Shown here in pieces: positions 38,117 through 50,140 of a stretch of 64,000 bases of DNA. Below the pieces are notes generated by a model. The model ran no database searches, had not been told where the DNA came from, and was given only the letters and a program-made list of their open reading frames with translations. Source of the DNA: Tyto alba (lineage: Eukaryota > Chordata > Aves > Strigiformes > Tytonidae); the NCBI RefSeq assembly GCF_018691265.1, contig NW_024881272.1:23797323-23861322 (forward strand), in the 5' to 3' direction. Each line of letters starts with the position of its first letter. The stretch's first letter is position 1. Made by a program: the position numbers and the translations under genes.

Positions 38117-38156
38117 ATATAAAGTAGGGGTCCCGAGTTTTGGAAGCTTTAACAAG
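38117..38156 (+). other. ST3GAL3: Candidate 40-nt cassette (poison) exon in ST3GAL3 intron C-D
   Basis: A T-rich tract ending tttccggtctag is followed by 40 bases and a strong donor (AAG then gtaagc). Read in the incoming phase from exon C the 40 bases are open: they would add 13 whole codons after the Arg completed at the junction. Because 40 is not a multiple of three, exon D would then be read out of frame and reach TGA within 11 codons. I know of no counterpart in standard ST3GAL3 transcripts, so this may simply be a chance pair of splice-like sites. Confidence 0.25.
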
Positions 38157-39306
38157 GTAAGCAGCTGAGGGTGGGGAAAACCCTGACAAAGAGCTATGCA
38201 CTGATATTTGAAATGACTGCAGATGCTAAACTTCCCCTCAACTGCAAGAAGACAGATGAAAATATGTATAGCTAGCTTTCTTTACATAGTACTTTGTTGT
38301 ATTTATCTCTGTTACCTTCAGAGCCACATGCTTTTACATTATATAGGGTCATCTACCCCAAAGAGACACAACGCCTGGAAATGTAAATAATGCCCATAGC
38401 AAAAGTGAGTGATGTGTGAACACGCCATCAGCAGCGGAGGAAAAAGCAAGGGCTCAGGCTGCCTGGGAGCACTGTTTTTGCAGGCAGTCAGGTCTAGATA
38501 CCTAAAAGTCAGGGTACAAAGCGAGGGTTTATAAACCATGAAGAAAGGTTTAAACTTCTGTATAAATTGTGGCGGTGCCGATTCTTAAGTTGTTTACCCT
38601 TTAATATTTTATTCCTAATGATGAAGTAAGAATTTTTACTAAAAATACATAGAAATTTATTCTCCTTAATTCTGAATAGAATTTCAGATTGTATACAGGG
38701 ATCTTCTTTTACTTTCCCACCTAAAATGCTTACCCAGGCTGAAAAAGACAAATCCAGATCCTCATTAACATTCCTACAGAGCAAAATTTGCAGTCCATAA
38801 GCACTTTCCAGTATATTGAACTACCCCAAGTCAAGAAGGCTGCAATAATTCAAGCAGGCAATGCTGTTCCATCAGGGGCTGCTGTTTGATGTCAGCAAGA
38901 TTTGTATTCCAAGTTACTTGAAATTTCCTCAGCTTTGGGTTTCTAGTTTTGAATAGAAGTTCTGAATAACTTTAATGTCATGAAAGTAATCATTACTGTT
39001 AACGCCAGAGCAGTTTGGCTTTTGAAGGGAAGAAGCTTTGTCCCTGAGGGGCATTTTGACAAAAGCACAGCTAAATACAGAAATCAGCATACCCAAGAGC
39101 AAAGCTGTGTGTCTGCTTGGGTGTTTTCAGAGTGGGATGGACTTCCACAGCAGAAACTCCTCCAAGTCAGAGAGGTCACAGTGCTGCTGAGCCTTACCCC
39201 AGCTGCACAGCCCAACCTCTTCCTTTGTGCTGGCATTGCAGGGCAGCCCGCCTTCTGGATGGGCAAATTTGGGGAATTAAAACAGGTGGAGATTTTTCCT
39301 TTGTTG

Positions 39307-39337
39307 TTTTTTTTTTTTTGATCTTTTTTTTTTTTTT
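39307..39337 (+). repeat. Two adjacent T-tracts
   Basis: T13 at 39307-39319 and T14 at 39324-39337 are separated by gatc. This is simple sequence in the intron, about 520 bases upstream of exon D. Confidence 0.85.
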
Positions 39338-39857
39338 AATTATTAGCTGGCTTAGTTCCCTAAACAATCTCACTGCAGATAAGATGAGCAGTGTAAGCTT
39401 TGGACTGGGGTTGGAGCATGAGTCCAGTTTCAGTTTGCTTAAACTGCCGTGGAACTGCATGCTCTATTTCAGCACAGTCTTGCAGAATCCAAGTAAGATA
39501 TCCCAGGAGGAATGGGATATTAAAATATTAATGCTTGGTTTGGAACTCCAAATTTGCAAGGACAATATTTTTAAGTTTTATTCTCCAAAGCTTCCAACCC
39601 AATTTAAATCACAAGAGTAGATATGTAGAGATGGCTTGCATTATATTCAGTGAAATAATTGGAATAGCTTCTAATTAAACCATTGTCCCTTGGTATAAAG
39701 CTTCATATATGTTTGTGATGAAGAACTGCAAGAGTTAACGTTTGCTGCTGTAACAGCTGCGAACAGGGAGCTCTTGCCCAGCAGTGACTGCTGTATCATC
39801 AACATGCACCAGTGTAAGTGGGAATCCATGACAGCATTTTCTCTGGTTGCCTTGCAG

Positions 39858-40044
39858 ACTGAACTCAGCTCCAGTGAAGGGCTTTGAAAAAGATGTGGGT
39901 GGCAAGACAACTCTCCGGATCACATATCCTGAAGGTGCAATCCAGAAAATGGAGCAGTATGAGAAGGATTCCCTGTTTGTTCTGGCAGGATTCAAATGGC
40001 AGGATTTCAAGTGGCTGAAATACATTGTTTACAAGGAGAAAGTG
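39858..40044 (+). CDS. ST3GAL3: ST3GAL3 internal exon D (end of sialylmotif L and linker)
   Basis: This exon encodes an Arg completed at the junction, then LNSAPVKGFEKDVGGKTTLR, continuing through ITYPEGAIQKMEQYEKDSLF to the ending FKWLKYIVYKEKV, about human residues 186-248. Its first part completes sialylmotif L (Asn-Ser-Ala-Pro-Val, Asp-Val-Gly, Lys-Thr-Thr). The rest is the region between motifs L and S, with the aromatic FKWQDFKW stretch. The acceptor is ttgccttgcag and the donor gtaaga. The exon enters in phase 2 and leaves in phase 0, so skipping this 187-base exon would shift the frame. Differences from the human protein as remembered are few and mild, for example Lys for Arg near the end and Ile-Gln-Lys-Met for Met-Gln-Arg-Pro. 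It is the longest coding segment in the window. Confidence 0.97.
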
Positions 40045-41649
40045 GTAAGAACACCGTCAGCTGACATTGTGATGGTCAACTAATTAGAAACGGTGGGCAG
40101 ATGTGATATCACCATCATATTTGCCACATTTTGGTCTGAGGAGAGTTCCTCTCTGTGTCCTGCTACATTTAAGTGAAAGATTTTTTTACCTCCATGGACT
40201 TCAACTTTAATTAAACATGTTTTACAAAGACATCTTTCTGTAACCTGACCTTGCATCACACTTCTGCCTCAAGAATAGAGGCTTTCTATTCAAGATTATG
40301 TTAGTGTGTACTATGAACAGTAGTAATATTTATTTATTTTAAATAATACATAAAAGGAACAGCTTTTGCATGGATTTTATGAACTCTTAGGTCTTAAGAG
40401 CAGAGGAAGGAAAAGAACCAATGGCAAGGGGAAGAAATGGGAGTCTGGGGATCAGGATGTGATGGCACAGGAAGGGAGGAGGAGACAGCAGCAGCACAAC
40501 TTGTTGAAAAGGCTGCAATCCACAGACTTAGTATGACCTCCTGAATAGCACAAGCCATTATATTTTGCTCAGTTATTGCTGTACTGAGATTCATGATTTG
40601 TGTTTGGCTAAATTATCACCCAGAAGAACAGTATCAAGTCTAACTTTAAAACACGGAAATGGTGAATCCACTGCTTTCTCCACGTAATTATTTTGTCCCA
40701 ATCAGTTGCATTAGTGCCTTTCTGAAGTACCACGGACCTGTTACTAGTCAGGGTTGTTCTCTGTAATTCGCCCAGTCCTAAATGGAATCAGGTTGTAATC
40801 AATGACTTCTCATTCAGTGGATGGTTTGTCTTTATCTGTTGTCATGAAATCCAGAATAAATGCCCTCTATCTGGATATGGTTCTTGTTTTACAAATCTTA
40901 TATATCTGTTTTCAAATATCCTTTAATTATTTTTCAGCAAATAACCAGACAAATGGATTAATGTTCAGAGGATGGGGTATTATATCATGTGTTTAGAGAC
41001 ACAGAGAGGTGGGCAACTCATCATATACAGAATGAAACAGCCTGGGAATATAATTGTATATGGTTGTTACATAGATGGCCTTAAGGGCTCATACTTTGCT
41101 CATTTCTCACACTGGCACAACCTTCCAATTATTTTCTTGGTACCAGATGGATGAAGTTACCTGTCAGCCTCTGGGCAAGCACAAGTGGGCTTTCATAACA
41201 TGAATAAACGAGTCAAAAGTAATCTTCTTTGGTTTATGTCACACTCTTGTTCTTCATTCTGGGCAAGGGAAATCCCTGGCAGTGTCAGTGCCCTGCAACC
41301 TGACTGCAGTTGTAGGGACTCTTAGTGTTTAGCTTGAAGTTCAAAGGATGGATTGGATTACTTCAAAACAAATTGAATTTCCACCTGATGCTTGCAGTCA
41401 TGTGGTCATCACTAGATTCTAATGTGATATCCCCCTGCTCTTGATAGGATGCAGCAAATAGTTTGTTAAAACTTGCTGAAAGACTGGGGAGAGCGATTGC
41501 AGTAATCTTAACTGAGTGCTTCAGTGCCCAGCTTGGCAGAGAGCAGAAAGAACTTGAGCTTCTTGCATTGCATGTTACTTCAGCGCTCTTGTGGCTGGCT
41601 CCTTATCCTTCAAATCTTTGGAATAAGCACTTCATTTTTTTCAGTTCTT

Positions 41650-42680
41650 GTAGGTGATGTTTTCCAGATCTCTCTAATTCCTGTTGCTCTTTTGAATGCC
41701 TGCAGTTGATTCATCTTTTTCTTAAAGAGCAGTGCCCAAAAATATACAGAATACAGCAAATAAAGAGGAGCAAACAGCTACTTCACTAGCCTCACAGTTC
41801 TCATTCTTTATTCATCCACTGTTTTGACCACCTTTTCCATAGTGACATGGGACTGAAGGTGAGCATCCAGTTCCTTGAGACTCCAGGTCTCAGGAAGAGC
41901 TGAAGAGCAGCTACCTTCCCAGCTCCACACCTTGTGCTTGTGCCGTTGGCTCTTCCTGGCAGTGAGCAGCACTGTACACTTGTCCCTACTGATGCTTTCT
42001 TCCAGAGCTCTCCTCCAATTTGCCAAGGTTTTTTGGCAGAACTTTCCAGCATACCTGCCATTCTTTCCAGATTCATTTCCTCTGCAATTTAATAAACATA
42101 CTTTTTACTCCATCATCCAGGTAGATAATGAAAACACTAAACAAAGTTGGTTCCTAGGCAGACCCCAAACTAATAACATCCTTCTATTTCTATAGTGAGC
42201 CCACTGAGAACTCCTCCTGGATAGTTTTTTGGCCACTTCTGAACTTGTATCACAGTAGTATCATTAATAACATTTTTTTGGCATGTTTGTGAAAGTGGTA
42301 TGTCAGAAGCTTTACTGAATTCCTGTTCATGTGTTGCTTCTCCCTGATACTTTTCTTCCTATATAAATACTTCTTTCTTTTCAATAATGATTCACTCTTG
42401 ATAAATCCACCTGTGTTGCTACTCAGTCTTTGTTATTTTTTTTCAGGTGCTTACAAATAATTTATCCTGATATTCTGAAAATCGAAACCATAAATCAACT
42501 CTCTTCCCTTTTTTTGCCTTCATAAGGCTAGGCACTACTATTGTCCATTTTTTAATCCTTTGACACCCTACCTGTTCTACACAAGTTCCCAACAGGACTT
42601 GTTGCTGGTTTTTGAGGCTGCTGAGCCAGTTCATTGAATACTTTAGGATGCAGTCCAGGTGACTGGAAAACATCTGATTT
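41650..42680 (-). mobile_element. Old L3/CR1-like LINE copy, about 1 kb, reverse orientation
   Basis: Plus-strand landmarks appear in the order of a reverse-complemented CR1/L3 3' half. They are ctgttgctcttttgaatgcc and gcccaaaaatatacagaata with agcaaataaagaggagcaaa, then ccaggtagataatgaaaaca with ctaaacaaa, then agaagctttactgaattcc, then ttgataaatccacctgtgtt, and gaatactttaggatgcagtc near the end. Divergence is high and all frames are interrupted, so the copy is inactive. It is the largest transposable-element remnant in the window. Internal indels make the exact ends uncertain. Confidence 0.75.
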
Positions 42681-44172
42681 GTCCTCTCTAGTCTGATCTC
42701 TCTCTATTTGAGGCTGAGATCTTGCTGTCACTGGCTCTAGCTGCAAGCAGATGGCTAGCACAGCTGCGTTTTCTAGTGGAAACTGATGCAAAAAGTGCTG
42801 TCTCTTAGCTAGAAGAAATGACCTGATGGAGAACTAACAGTGCTCTGGGAATAAGACGTAGGCGTCTGTTTGTTCTGGTAGTGAGTGTTAGTATTTTTAT
42901 CAGCGTGTGGTAAGTTCAAAATGACAAATGCCTGCCCAGTGCTCTCTGTGGAGAGTTTCTGTTTCTCTCTCAGCTGATTTTTCAGAGAAAAGGGAGTTTC
43001 TTCCTTTCCTTTCCTGGATTCATCTAGAGGCACCTGCTTGACCTAGGAGCTCTGTATACCACTGTTGCTTATTCCTTATTTGACATTAGGCCTGTCCCTG
43101 TACGAGACTTCATACCCGCTGCAAACCAGTAGTTACAGTCAGGAGTCTGACCTCAGGACAGAGATAAGGGAAATGGAAGCATCATGCTAAAGAACATGAC
43201 TGCTGTGGAAGTGGACTCATTCCTCAAAAAAACAGGTCAAACTCTGCCCTCTGATGTTTCCTTTGCCTCTGAATGTTGGTGGCAACTGCATGTGTCCATG
43301 GCAGTGTCACAGGTGGGATATGAGACTTTCTGAGTTCCTTCAGACACCAGACCTGGAGCTGCTTGTACCTTCTTAAGCAGAGATTCTGTGCCAGGTACTA
43401 GAATCCTTGCTTAGTCATCTCTCGAGTAAGTGAATTCAAAGGGAGTTTATCTGAGAAAGAGTAAAGGAAAGGTAAATGACTATTGCTGGGGTCAGTGGTC
43501 AGATAAGCTTATTCTGCCTGCAGCTGGGAGGGATTTGCTCTGTGTTATGTTAGTCTTTTGGCAGCACTTGCATACTGAGGAAAGGATAAGTGCTTTGCAG
43601 AGAGGAGGATTTTCAGGAGATGTTACAAGGAAAAAGAATCAGTGTGATGCAGAAGCAGCAGCAGAACGGTAAGGCAGAGGATTTGATGTGTTACATTCAG
43701 TCTGGTGCAACAGCCTCCCGGAGATCTGTGTGATACCTCAGTGCCCTGAGAGGCTCGATACCCAGAAAGAGGGACAGTGGAATATGGACCAAAGAAAAAG
43801 TAAAATCTTGGCTGCTTTTTATTTCAAACTAAAACAGAAATATCTGGAAGCAGATAAAACTTCAGATAAAAGATGAATGTAGAAAAAGGACGGGTTTGGA
43901 TAAGTGTTCAACATCAGCAGCAAAACAAAGGTAGTCCCTATCATAAATTTCTGGAAGAGCTGGCACTCAAAATTGCAAGTCTTGTAGCAAGTTAGAGAAG
44001 TCCTGTATCACTGGAGAATACAGATCTGTCTTTAAGAAGGGGAAAAGTGGGTGAATCTGAGCCACTAAAACCCTGGTAATCTGATTTCAGCCATTTGACA
44101 AGCATTAGAATAAACTGAAGGAGAAAAGAATTGCACTTGTTGCAAGTAAATGGGGGAAGAGGAGTGTGGGAT

Positions 44173-44296
44173 GGAGAAAGGTGGCATGGTTAGCAGAGTG
44201 AGGTATTGCACTATGCTGACCTGGTATGTCATTGTACAAGTGGAGAGGAAGTGGGTTGGAGTCCCACAGCCTCCAGTTGCATGATTCCATGATTAC
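44173..44296 (+). repeat. tRNA-like relic with CR1-like tail (candidate tRNA-derived SINE)
   Basis: A box A-like stretch (tggcatggttagcagagtg from 44182) is followed by a perfect T-arm at 44251-44267: stem GTGGG, seven-base loop TTGGAGT, stem CCCAC. The loop differs from the normal box B at about one position. GGAG at 44173 can pair with CTCC at 44271, as an acceptor stem would. Just beyond, atgattccatgatt (44281-44294) resembles the 3' repeat of CR1, as expected of a SINE copied by CR1 machinery. Box A to box B distance is longer than in a simple tRNA. It could instead be a decayed class II (Leu/Ser type) tRNA pseudogene. Confidence 0.45.
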
Positions 44297-44755
44297 TGCA
44301 GAAGGGTCACAGATGTGAGTTGTTCGTGCATCTGTGGTGACCGGTCTGACAGTGCTGACTCACAGTCACTGCTGCAAGAGCCTGCTGACACTTCCAGGCA
44401 CCCCTCCTCTGATGAAATGGCTGCTGCTAGTGCATCCCCAGAGGTGGATTGCTGATGGACGGTCACTCAGAACAGTTACACTCTCTCCTGGTCTGCTTTT
44501 TTTGCCGAGACATTACCCATATGTATTGTGATCCACCCTGCCTGCTTCCCACTATTGTACTGTCCTGCATCACCACGGGTCTCCCAGTAACAGAAGCTCT
44601 TCCTGAATACATAAAGTACCAGACGCAGTTATAGGGGAAGGGAGGTTTGGCCATGTACTGCTCTATTAAAATAATGGTCAAAAGATGAAGGCTTCTCTAT
44701 TACATGGAGAGTAGATGCTTCCCGAAACAACCAGAGGAATTTACAAGCGCTAGTT

Positions 44756-44763
44756 ATGCAAAT
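44756..44763 (+). promoter_or_regulatory. Octamer ATGCAAAT
   Basis: A perfect POU/Oct octamer sits at the head of a stretch (about 44750-45250) with more CpG than its neighbours. A second perfect octamer lies at 48322-48329. Single octamers occur by chance about once in 30 kb counting both strands, so two in the window is not in itself evidence of function. Confidence 0.2.
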
Positions 44764-47700
44764 CAGCCGTCACAGCCTGGCGCTGAGGCTGATTCCAGGG
44801 TGGTTTTTGCCTGTCATTAGTGAATCAGGAGGAGCTCTCTTGCTTGCTAGGGCTCACTTCGCTGAACATCTGGCACATGGTGGTAAAGCAGCCAAGTGAG
44901 GGCAAAGGTTTCGCTAGAAATTGGCAGCTCGCAAGCTTCCTTCTCATGTAGTAATGAGCCTGCGGATGCTTCCAGCAGGAATCTCTGCAGCCTTTGCCAG
45001 GAGTCACTTGTGCAGTAAGTGCCTGCGGCACCTTGAAGCTCTCTTTTCATAGCGAAAGTCGGAGGAGCGAGTGAGCACCTGCCTGCAAGCGAGGCCAAGT
45101 TCGGTTGTGTGTCCCTTGCAGGGGCATGCCTCTGACAACTTGTACACAGCAGTGATGCCATCTGAAAAGCAGTTGTCCTCCAGCAGATGTTGAGACTCCA
45201 ACAGCGGGCACGTCATAACCCCTCCTCCTTTGTCACAGCATGTGACTGCTGCTTGTGGAGATCTGGTGGATGTGACAGCAGTGGCGAATTTTTTTAACCG
45301 CTTATTTGGGCTTACATTTCTGCCTTAAGTCAACAGGTTACTTCTAATCCTCCTAAAATGTGTGTTATGATACTGTCCTGCCTTGATCAGCCTGTGTGAG
45401 TGTGCTAGAGCCAAGGCCAGACTGCTGCCAGAGCCCTCACTGTCTGCTGAGCTTTTGTTTAGAGCCTCTCTTCTTCCATTAGTTAATGGCCTCATCATGC
45501 TATGTGTTTGCTAGGGCAGACTGTGAACATCACTGCCCTGTAGTACATTGTGCATTCCTCAGATACTGAAATAGCATTGCCTGTGGGCTGTTTTGCATCC
45601 CTGAAAAAAACCTGAGGAGCCACCATGCTCTTCCTGTTGGCTTGAGGGAAATAGTGAGTCTGTGAATTTATTCTTGCTGTCCAACCCCAAGTAAAGCTTC
45701 ATTGAGCCCAGCACTTGAGCAGGCAGTTTCTCTGTGTCTGGGCTAGGGAGGGAGAGCCTGCTTTTTTTAATACTGTCACCTGCCTTTGGTGACAAATGGA
45801 GTGGCCACTGCCACTGGCAGTTTCACGCCAGAGTCTGCCTCTGGATTGCAAATATTTTCTTTCCCTTTCTTCCTCTTTGGGGCTTGTTGGTCTTTTCAGT
45901 TTTTAAAGGACTGCAAGAAAGACTCTTCATCTGATTTTGGTGGAGCTGTAAATCCACTACTAGTTGTCTTAATGTGTTATGAATGTGAAGCTTGGTTACA
46001 GATTTGTGACACCTGTGCTGAGGCAGAGCTCTAGCCCATCTGCTTAGAGATACACCTGGGTAGGCATTGCCTTGTGTCCTCTGCTCTCCTTGGATTCATG
46101 TGGAAGGGGACAGAAACTGGACTTGCTGCTCCACCATAAATGAGAAGAAGCTTCTGAATTGTCAAGTCAGCTTAAGGGTTGTTCCATTTCTTTCAAAAAT
46201 TTGAGTTTTCACCTAAATAGCCATTTATAACTAATCCCTTCAGAAGTGTAATATAGGAAGTCATGGCCAGTGAGTAAGGCAACCAACATGCATAAAGGAC
46301 ATGATGAGGCTTGCACTAGGGACAAGGCAAGAAAACCTTTTCAGTGGTGATTGTCCCGTGGTCCTAGCAGATGGTACAAAAGGCCATTTCTACTCACAGA
46401 GTGTGAGGGGATTTTAGGAGGAACTGAGAGCAGAGAATAACTTATCTCATCATCAGGATGGTTCAGTGCCACGGTCAAGGCAACTGAACCATCACTAAAT
46501 CTTGAAGCAGAGGAAATTCCTTGTAATTAAGTGAAAACATGAGGCATAGTCTTCTGGCTCCTACCAAGTCTCTGACTGAGAAAAAGAGTTGGGAGAGTCT
46601 ACGTGATACATTCTGTAGAAAATATTCTGTTTTCCTTTGATGGAAAGTAGCTGGGAGTTAGTTTGTCTTTCTGGGATGATTCCTGGATGATTTTAGGTTT
46701 TGTTCTCTCTTTCTGGCTGTGCAGAAGTCTAGTCCATACTGCCTGAGCGGTTGTGCTTCCACAGTCAGGACCTGCTCCCTCAGTGCCATGCATTGGTGGG
46801 AATGGCCCAATTGAACCAAGTAAGACATCCATATGAAAAAAATAAATTCTTCTCTGTGACTGACCTAGGAGAGCCATTTGCAGAAGACACAAGGAGAGGT
46901 ATTAACACTGGTGCCCTATGAGAGAAGGTGAGCCAGTTTTTTTCCAGTCATGGTTGAAGAGAGGCTGGAAAATACATAGGTATGCTATATAAAACCTTGT
47001 CCCTGCTGACCAGAAGAGGGAGAAGACCTTAGTTCTGTACTGTATAGTTTTAACAAGCTTTCAGCTAGCACTGTGATGAGGACCATACAGGAACCTCAGT
47101 AGACAAATGACCCAGTTTGCAACATGGGCCTTAGGGGAGACTCCCTGGCCAGATTCCCAAAGGAAAGTTGTTGGTATAAAAAGTGCAGGCTGGAGCTTGC
47201 CCTTCATACATACCTGCATGCAACAGCGTAATAAGATTAGGCAGGTCGCTACATAGCTGAGAGCTGTTCCCACCCAGGCATACTTAGTGTGTCTGTAAGT
47301 ACACCGTCAAGCACCAGTTGGTGACAGGGGCTGCTCTGATGCAGTTGCAGTGTGCCTTCATAGCATCTCATGTTATCAGATGGATGCATGCTAGACAATA
47401 AAACTTGTCCACCCGGATTGTATAGTCATCAATATCCACAAGTCTGGAGCCACATTCACCTAAGCTTCTGGGGCAGATGAAGAAAATAGAAAATAGCCAT
47501 ATGTACACTATTTTCTGGATGAAATAATTGCAGGTATCAAAAGTTTGTGAAGTATCTATATTTGTAGGAATAACATAATTGATTACCCCAACTTTAGACA
47601 GTTTCTCCTTAAAATTCAAATAAAAATTGTTGGTGTGCCTGCCCTTCCAGTCTTTCCCACACCATGCTTGGGTTTTGTCCTTTTTTTTGTCCCTTGCTTT

Positions 47701-50108
47701 GCTTTCTGTTACCTAACTCCAATCTTCCTTGCACTATACTTCCTATTAAAAGATGAGAAGCCTTTACTCATGCTAGGCTTTGGTAGTCCTTAAACAACCT
47801 TTATCCCATATCTGCCAAGACAGCATCATCTTCACTTCTGGCTCAGTAATCGTAGGTGTGATGTGAAAATCAGAGCGCTCCAGTCAGATTTTTATTCTTC
47901 TTTAGTTCCTTTTCCTTCACATCATTCTTAAATGAAGAGACCCAAGCAGAATTTACCCCCTGAAGAGACTGAATCATTGACCTAGTAGAACATAATTTCT
48001 GGGATTGCCTCATCAACCTGCTTTATCCTGAGACAATTTCTTCCTAAAATTGTCATCTTCTAATCTCTTCTGATATCTGCTGCCATCCAACTGACAGTTG
48101 CTGGCCTTTGCTAGATATTTGATCACTCCTTCCTCCTTCATCCATGACTCAAAATCAAAAAAGATGAATAATTTAAAGAGTTGAAGTTTTTCCACATCTC
48201 TTTTGAAATGCCAGCATGAGCGAGGGCCAACTGAAGAGCTCATGCAGCTGTCTTGAAGAAGCATCAGGAGGGTGCACTCGCCCTCTTTGGCAGGCTCTGG
48301 TAATATTCAGACATCAATATTATGCAAATCTTGGTAGGTGCATTTCAAGGTCATAGTCCGTGTAAACTCAGGTTATACTGGTTAGCTGCATTGATAAAAG
48401 ATAGGCTTGGAGTATCTGAGGCAATGTAGAAATTCATTCCAAATCTGATGTGATGCTGTGAAACACACAATACCATTAACAGCAGAGCTAACGAAACTGC
48501 TGGATTGCCTGTGGATTTATATCCTGCTCCCTCATGCCTCCCTCTTGCACCACAATACTCTCAGATTTCCCCCACCTCATAAATACCCAGTATGCTCTAC
48601 CCTCCCTTTTATCCCTCACTACTGCCTGCTGGTTGCATGCTGGCCAAGATGTGTGTGTTCACTGGCCCATATGTACGTGACTGGGCACCTGGCAGACCAA
48701 ATGAACAGTTAAATGCTGAGCTCTCACGGCATCATCTCCAGCTGGTCTCACATGCAGCCGTGCGGGTGTTTCTTCCATCCAGACATACATGGCTTCCCCA
48801 CCAGTGCAGCCGATGCCTGCTGAGGGTATTGCATTGCCCACGTGTGCAGCAGATGTTCCTCCATACTGGAGCAATGCTTTGTGAATCCAGCACATAGAAA
48901 AAGGCAGAGAACATCATCAACAGTGAAACTGAGACGTTGCCCAGAGGGTATCAGCTATTCATGCAAGTGTTAGTAGAATAAAGATGTTCTGTGTTAACAC
49001 TTCAGTAAAGAACTACAAAAATCATTTGAAGTCTGCAAAGCCTCCCTTAGTCTAAGAGATTTGAGTTCAATTTATTTAGCTTATGCATGAGATTTGGGGG
49101 AGATTTACTTGTAGTCTCTCTCTGTCTACCTAGAGGGAACGTTTTTTCTCAGAAGACTTTAATTTAGTAGGAAGAAGAAGTATATCTGAAGCTAGGCAAA
49201 CGACCAAAAAAGGTAGCACAAATTTATCAGTATAATTATTTTTGCTACATCTGCCCTACAGGCTTGATGAATGTGCTCTTGAAGTCTTAAAATCAAGACT
49301 GTATATCTTGGTAAAGTTCTGATCGAGCAGTCTTGAGAGAAAAGGACTGGAAGAAGTTGCTGATGGAGGGAGCACTGCTCTCTGCTATGCAGGATGTTGG
49401 CATGACCCCTCTTGGCCTTTCTAACAGAAATAGCAGAATGTGGTGGCTAGGAGCTGAAGCTAGGTAAAATCAGCCTGGATAGATGTAATTTCCTAGAAAT
49501 CTGTGTTTATAATACTCGACATATTTGCAGAGGTGAGCACTGACTGCTGATACCTTTTTCTGAACTACAGACTTAATCCAGTATCTAGGAGGATTCTGTT
49601 TCCTGGGAGTAGCCAGGACAGGGCTGCATTCTTGTGTTGCCTTGTAGCCATCCTGTTCTGTGACTCTGGGAACCGCTGTCCTCACTCTCTATGACCCATT
49701 TGTTGACTGTGAGGAGCAGGATAGCAAGCCAGTAATTCCCTTGACAGCTTTTCATGAAAGTAAGTTATTTGCTCCATCAAGTTGTCTGCAAGGGTCACAG
49801 CAAAATTTTCTCTTTCTGGGGCACAATTAGACAGATCTGTAAAAGCATCCCAAGGGAGTAGGCTTTGTGGAATCTCTGAGGTGAGCAACCTCCAGCATAA
49901 CAAAATTCCCCAGAAGAGCCCTTTGGAAAGCATTGCAACACCACAGGATGCTGTGAGTTCACCCGTGTGCAGTGTGAAGACTCACAGAAGAGAGGAAAAA
50001 CACTGATTTGATTTTGTAAATAAAATCACATGCTTTCTATCAGTGGCTGAAAAGAGACTCTCCTTTAACAGCTCCAGGAATTTTGCTATCTGATTTTCTT
50101 TCTTTAAA

Positions 50109-50110
<2 letters not shown>

Positions 50111-50139
<29 letters not shown>
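50111..50139 (+). repeat. A29 homopolymer
   Basis: An uninterrupted run of 29 A, the longest homopolymer in the window. No retroposed gene body or target-site duplication was recognised around it. Confidence 0.9.

Positions 50140-50140
<1 letters not shown>

Larger units (their letters stand above)
35390..39857 (+). other. ST3GAL3: ST3GAL3 intron C-D (4.5 kb)
   Basis: Bounded by donor gtgagt and acceptor ttgccttgcag, splitting an Arg codon after its second base (phase 2). It contains a possible 40-base cassette exon at 38117-38156, given as its own entry, and two T-tracts (39307-39319 and 39324-39337). No transposable element was recognised and the remainder looks like unique intronic sequence. 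Confidence 0.92.
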
